DNA of 64,000 nucleotides from Halichondria panicea (taxonomy: Eukaryota > Porifera > Demospongiae > Suberitida > Halichondriidae): NCBI RefSeq assembly GCF_963675165.1, contig NC_087380.1:6580071-6644070 (forward strand), read 5' to 3'. The position numbers and the translations under genes are program-made. The notes below the pieces were generated by a model. It saw only the letters and a program-made list of their open reading frames with translations. It searched no databases and had not been told where the DNA came from. Positions 60,201-64,000 of the stretch are shown in pieces; position 1 is the first letter of the stretch, and each line of letters opens with the position of its first letter.

Positions 60201-62379
60201 ACTCGTACTCTCTTCATCGGGTTTGTGTGTGGGTTGTTGTGAGCGTGTGGAGGGGTGGAGCTGTGTGTGGCGTGGAGATGACGTCTTTTCATTGTCAGTA
60301 TCAACTGTAGAAAGAAAGGGAAGTATTATCACTGTCCTAAACAGTACATACAGTATCGTACATTACATATCAAATTTAGGCCACACTTTGAAATGATTGT
60401 TCTGATCTTTGGCACTCTCTAAAAGCTCCAGAATAAAAATATTAGATCGGTGCTATGGAAAAGCAAAGATAGCTACGGTCACAGACATTAATTATGTAGA
60501 GAGCTTTCACGATAAATGAAGAAATGGCTCACCGAGCAGTTTGAGCACTTCTTGCTCTTCATTTCGTGATGAGAAACAGGTGAGGGGTGTGGCCTTTGGG
60601 TAGGGCAGGTTTTGCCACGAGGCTGCTCTGTGACCAGTGTCTGATTCACGTTCCCATTCCACCTCCAGTGTGACCCGGAATGGGGATGGAAACTTGTCTA
60701 CCTTCTTGACACTGGAACCATCGATGTCATGTCTGCAGAGAGAGGCAAGTACATTAATACCAAATCAACTCTCATGTACACATTTATACGAATAATAAAG
60801 TATTAGCCACATATCACTGCGAGCTACAGTTAAACCTGTTTATAGGGGTCACCCTTGAGCAGACCACTGGCACTGTATAAAGAGGGGCCTGCGAAACAAA
60901 TTATACTATGGGGCTGGGCTTTATTATAGAGGGTGACCTGCTTACAGGGTTAACATAATAGTCAAGACAGTATTGGTAAATGGCATGTACACGCCCTTGG
61001 AGACCATTGCAGCTCACTGAGAAAAGCGTACACCAAACCACACGTACACTCACACACACACACACCCCCACACACCCACACAGTATAGCAGCCCACCTCT
61101 CCATGACGAAAGACTTGGTGTAGGGGTCCAGGAACCCAGTGTGCAACTGCAGCTGGAACATACGCACCGCTGTCATGCCCTGAGGGGAAGTGTCAGTCAA
61201 GCACAGTACAAACTACAGTATATGTACCGTATATGTTACTATTATTGCATACCTCTAGTGATTAAAGGGGTAAAAAAACGCATCTTTTAATGGTGAAAAT
61301 GCATAATCCTACCTCAAGTTTTGAACACTCAAACTCAGCACAAGCTCATTTCGGAAAAATCACCAAGGCATTTTCTCCAAGATTTAATTCTACATAGAAA
61401 GACTTTACAGTAACCCCTAAGTGTGTACTCTTGAAATAAGCAGGACAATATTTCTAGTAGGTGTCAAAGTGTTTGCTTTTAGAACTTCACTGTACATGAA
61501 TGTATCCATGGGATACACAAACCAACGACTCACCAGTCCTGCTTTCCTGGCTACTGGAATGGCACGTACATGGTGCACTACGAGCACCACGTTACCACGA
61601 ACTCCGACCCCTAGCGGGATCTCAACCTCTCTGTCATCGTTATGGAAACTGCGTATCTTGTCGAGTGAATCATGAGTGGCTGACGTGTAAACCCTCTCCC
61701 CATCTTGGTACACCTCCACGAATGGTTTGCATCCAGTTCTGTAAAGGATGGAGGAAGACTAGTTAGAGTTGGATTACAATAGCAAGCTGGATAGATCTTA
61801 TAATGCACAATCAACCAAGATATGTGTACACAGTGTATAGGGCTAGCTTTTTTTAGGCCTATGAACATGTACTGATGGTAAATTGGCCCATGCAAGCACT
61901 GAAGTTCCAAGGAGCACTATGACTCCTCCCCTCACCCACTCACCTGATGGCATTGAAGAGTGGTACAGAGCTCAGTCTGAGCACGCTGAGCTGGAGCTTG
62001 TGGGGGTGTGGCTTGTAGGGGAAGTCCCTGTCCACCAACTGCACTATGTGATGGAGATACCTGCAGGATATCAATCAATTACTCGTTTGGTAACTAGGCA
62101 ATAGGCATTGGCAAAAGTGGAGCTTGTCCAATACAACAGTTGCTGTATTAAAGAGGTATTCTGCTAACACAGGTTGAAATACATGCAATGCTTATTATAA
62201 ATCGAGATTCTGGGATCTCTATTAAATACTGAAACTGTAGATGACCACAATAGACAACAGACAATAGACACACACCTCACCTGTGAGGGGAAACCCAGGT
62301 TGTATATGCTAATATGAACATTTCTGGGGTCTATTAAACTGGTTTTATTATAGAATGACCAAAACTGTAGAATGACGAC

Positions 62380-62422
<43 letters not shown>

Positions 62423-63344
62423 CATCTGCGAGGGGGAGCCCAGACTTGGTGCGGTTGGGTTCCTTCTCTTCCAGAACAGTTTGAGTGCCACTGCCGGGTT
62501 GTTGACCAGCCCCAGGAACAGGAGGTAGCAGGAGACCATGATGGAGGTTACCATCATACCATCCTACAGTGATTAACATGACTGTAATAACCGGTTAGCC
62601 CACTAAAATCTAGAATATACGTACAGACTGTACATGTACGTACAATTGCTATAATGAACGCTCTGATGTAACGATGTATACTGAAAGTGATTGGTTATTT
62701 CCAGGGCGATGGGCTATATGACTATGACACACGATACTTCTAAGTACTGTATTAGTTTGTACATACATGTATACAGAAATTTGTGTAGTGAAAAAATTGT
62801 CTTACATGACAGTGGATGACAATGACATTCTGCCTGTCTGCCCTCAACCATGCATCCATACTGCGACACAGGTCCACCAGCTTCTCCAGCTCTGGGGTAC
62901 CTCGGGGAGGCCACGCAAAGTCGTACACCTGTGGTGGTGGTATTGACAGTTAGTGGTACAAAGTTATGCATAAATATACACCTTAAACGTATGATGTACA
63001 TGCGCACATTGCGTCAGTACTCGATACTGTTACTAGTAGCTTGTCGCAGAGGACACTACTCAAACAAAGGGTCAATTCAGCACAATCAGTTTGCAATCAT
63101 TTATGTACATGTTGAAGTGCATGTAGTTTGTACTAATATCGGCCTCCTCGAGTACATGCATGTACATACATTGATAGTGTGTGAAAGACACAGCATTTCA
63201 TTTCAGTAACTCTAACCTGATTTCCGAGTTTGTTAGGATCGTAGCTGTCCCCTGACAGGTTGAACACAAGGTAACCTGACGGGTGTCTCTCATCAAGCCA
63301 CACCTTCACCTCATCCAGCTGGTCGTTATGGGGACGTGACATCA
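57215..63344 (-). CDS. Auxilin / cyclin-G-associated kinase homologue (5' part outside the window)
   Basis: Minus-strand exons: 63344-63217, 62928-62806, 62563-62421, 62060-61944, 61738-61534, 61179-61097, 60732-60533, 60304-58838, 58574-58435, 58213-58085, 57731-57684 and 57316-57215; all phases agree (about 961 codons). First is a PTEN/tensin-like domain (HPSGYLVFNLSGDSYDP, MDAWLRADRQNV) whose active-site loop reads HCHDGMMVT. The catalytic Arg of HCx5R is absent, as in auxilins. A C2 domain follows, then a long disordered exon with DPF/DPW and clathrin-box-like motifs (NQFDPW, FDPFDPLG, LLDFS) for adaptor and clathrin binding. It ends in a J domain (ALISSLHEILW, YRKACLSVHPDK). The protein recruits Hsc70 to uncoat clathrin vesicles. 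No kinase domain lies within the window, so auxilin versus GAK cannot be decided. Confidence 0.9.
60833..60955. repeat. Foldback repeat in an auxilin intron
   Basis: AACCTGTTTATAGGGGTCAC near the left and GTGACCTGCTTACAGGGTTA near the right are inverted partners. Related single pieces occur at about 57425-57450, 40345-40375 and 62148-62175, so it is an interspersed family. Confidence 0.55.
62376..62420. repeat. (CA)n microsatellite at an auxilin splice donor
   Basis: About 22 CA units; read on the coding strand they form (GT)n that begins exactly at the donor of the exon ending at 62421, so the donor GT is the first repeat unit. Confidence 0.9.
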
Positions 63345-63547
63345 CTATGTGGGACAACAGGATTGCATTGGTTACAACTCTTTACTATAATTATGAAGTG
63401 ATTAGATTAAGGAGAGGAAGTGTGCAGAGTAAATAGTACTTCCTGCTTTAGATAGCATATTATAAGATAACTGTAATACACTAGCTTTCAATCACAATCT
63501 AAGAAACCACTCATACAGCGACTGAGATAACAAAAGCCAACAACAGT
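63345..63547. other. Short gap between the auxilin exon and the papain-fold-like gene
   Basis: Contains no recognisable coding segment. It should include auxilin intron sequence and the promoter of the plus-strand gene at 63548. Confidence 0.4.
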
Positions 63548-63943
63548 ATGACTCTTCAGAAAGCAAAGGACAGCTTCAGCAAGTCTTGTGCATGTGGTGA
63601 GAACTACAGCAACAACTGTGCCCACTATCTATCGAATGCTCTCATCTTGGGTGGCTACTCAGCCATTAATGGAGGGGAAGGAGCAGACTTAAGAATCAGA
63701 AATGGATTTTGTGTGTGCAAAAGCGGTCGCCCGATTCGTGCTAAAGAGCTACGAACTTGGTTTGGAAATAACTGGACTAGCCATTCATCTCCAAAAGACA
63801 ACGGGCTGATGCTAGTTTACCAAGAGAGGGCAAGTGATGGACAAGGACACGTGCTACTGAAGGAGTACAAGGCTGGGAAGCAGGTCAGCTATGCGGGTAC
63901 TGGAGACTACCCAGAATGGGCAACACAGGAGTACTACTATTGA
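63548..63943 (+). CDS. Intronless 131-aa protein, candidate papain-fold (NlpC/P60-like) hydrolase
   Basis: One open frame from ATG at 63548 with no signal peptide and no introns. A candidate nucleophile lies in NNCAHYLSNALILGGY (Cys at residue 24), where a Cys begins a helix as in NlpC/P60-type peptidases. A later GQGHVLLKEY offers the catalytic His. Between them is the segment RPIRAKELRTWF, followed by strand-like LMLVYQE. Other cysteines (CAC near residue 15, CVC near residue 57) could form disulfides or bind metal. It lies opposite to auxilin; since auxilin continues upstream, this gene probably sits inside a large auxilin intron. The single exon among intron-rich neighbours and bacterial-type motif spacing raise the possibility of horizontal acquisition. 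Fold assignment is tentative. Confidence 0.6.
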   Translation: MTLQKAKDSFSKSCACGENYSNNCAHYLSNALILGGYSAINGGEGADLRIRNGFCVCKSGRPIRAKELRTWFGNNWTSHSSPKDNGLMLVYQERASDGQGHVLLKEYKAGKQVSYAGTGDYPEWATQEYYY

Positions 63944-64000
63944 ACTGGATATTGCAGCTACATGTACACTGCAAATATACAATGAACTAGAATTGAAAGG
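63944..64000. other. Window end
   Basis: Immediate 3' flank of the papain-fold-like gene; nothing further can be read. Confidence 0.3.

Overview
The window looks like nuclear DNA of an early-branching animal, most probably a demosponge. This is an inference from gene content and style. Genes are split into many short exons by small GT-AG introns in AT-rich DNA, and the families are animal ones: a class C GPCR, CUB/Calx-beta/NIDO extracellular proteins, the Wnt protease TIKI, LSm4, auxilin/GAK, and a Death-ROC-Ig-Death protein. There is no bacterial operon structure. I built exon models by hand from splice sites and checked that the reading phase is kept across every junction. The NIDO, TIKI, LSm4, Ig-TM and small secreted genes close in frame from start to stop.

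Left part (1-11.2 kb): mostly gene-poor DNA that carries decayed, inverted copies of sequences found further right. 460-2095 is the reverse of 10230-11285 (the promoter and first exon of the NIDO gene). 2460-2710 is a reversed, decayed copy of the last exon of a secreted-protein gene at 28.1-29.0 kb. 3690-6695 is the reverse of 23590-27740. The last pair holds two near-identical, apparently intronless metabotropic-glutamate-receptor-like genes, both frameshifted, at different places.

Middle (11.2-22 kb): a 22-exon plus-strand gene for a secreted CUB / Calx-beta / NIDO protein of about 1096 aa. Its Calx-beta module has been tandemly triplicated at the genomic level. Intron 5 holds a non-LTR retrotransposon in antisense orientation with a 986-codon open frame.

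Right part: small secreted CxxC protein (28.1-29.0, +), LSm4 (29.5-36.1, +), TIKI (37.2-41.2, +), a Death/ROC/Ig/Death protein (41.5-48.3, -), a C2-domain protein (48.6-50.4, -), a single-Ig transmembrane protein (55.8-56.7, +), auxilin (57.2-63.3, -, running off the window) and a one-exon papain-fold-like protein (63.5-63.9, +). TIKI and the ROC gene converge. TIKI would act on Wnt ligands, auxilin on clathrin-coated vesicles, LSm4 on U6 snRNA and mRNA decay, and the Death-domain protein in intracellular signalling. They do not form a shared pathway.

Mobile DNA is abundant. Several palindromic elements end in TAGCCTCG and are flanked by 9-bp target duplications, one with an empty site preserved in the inverted duplicate. 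A 2.6-kb foldback element at 52636-55274 has arms made of a short satellite and also carries a 9-bp duplication; it is split by a truncated LINE. There is also a three-level nest of elements at 45.9-46.8 kb and several MITE families.
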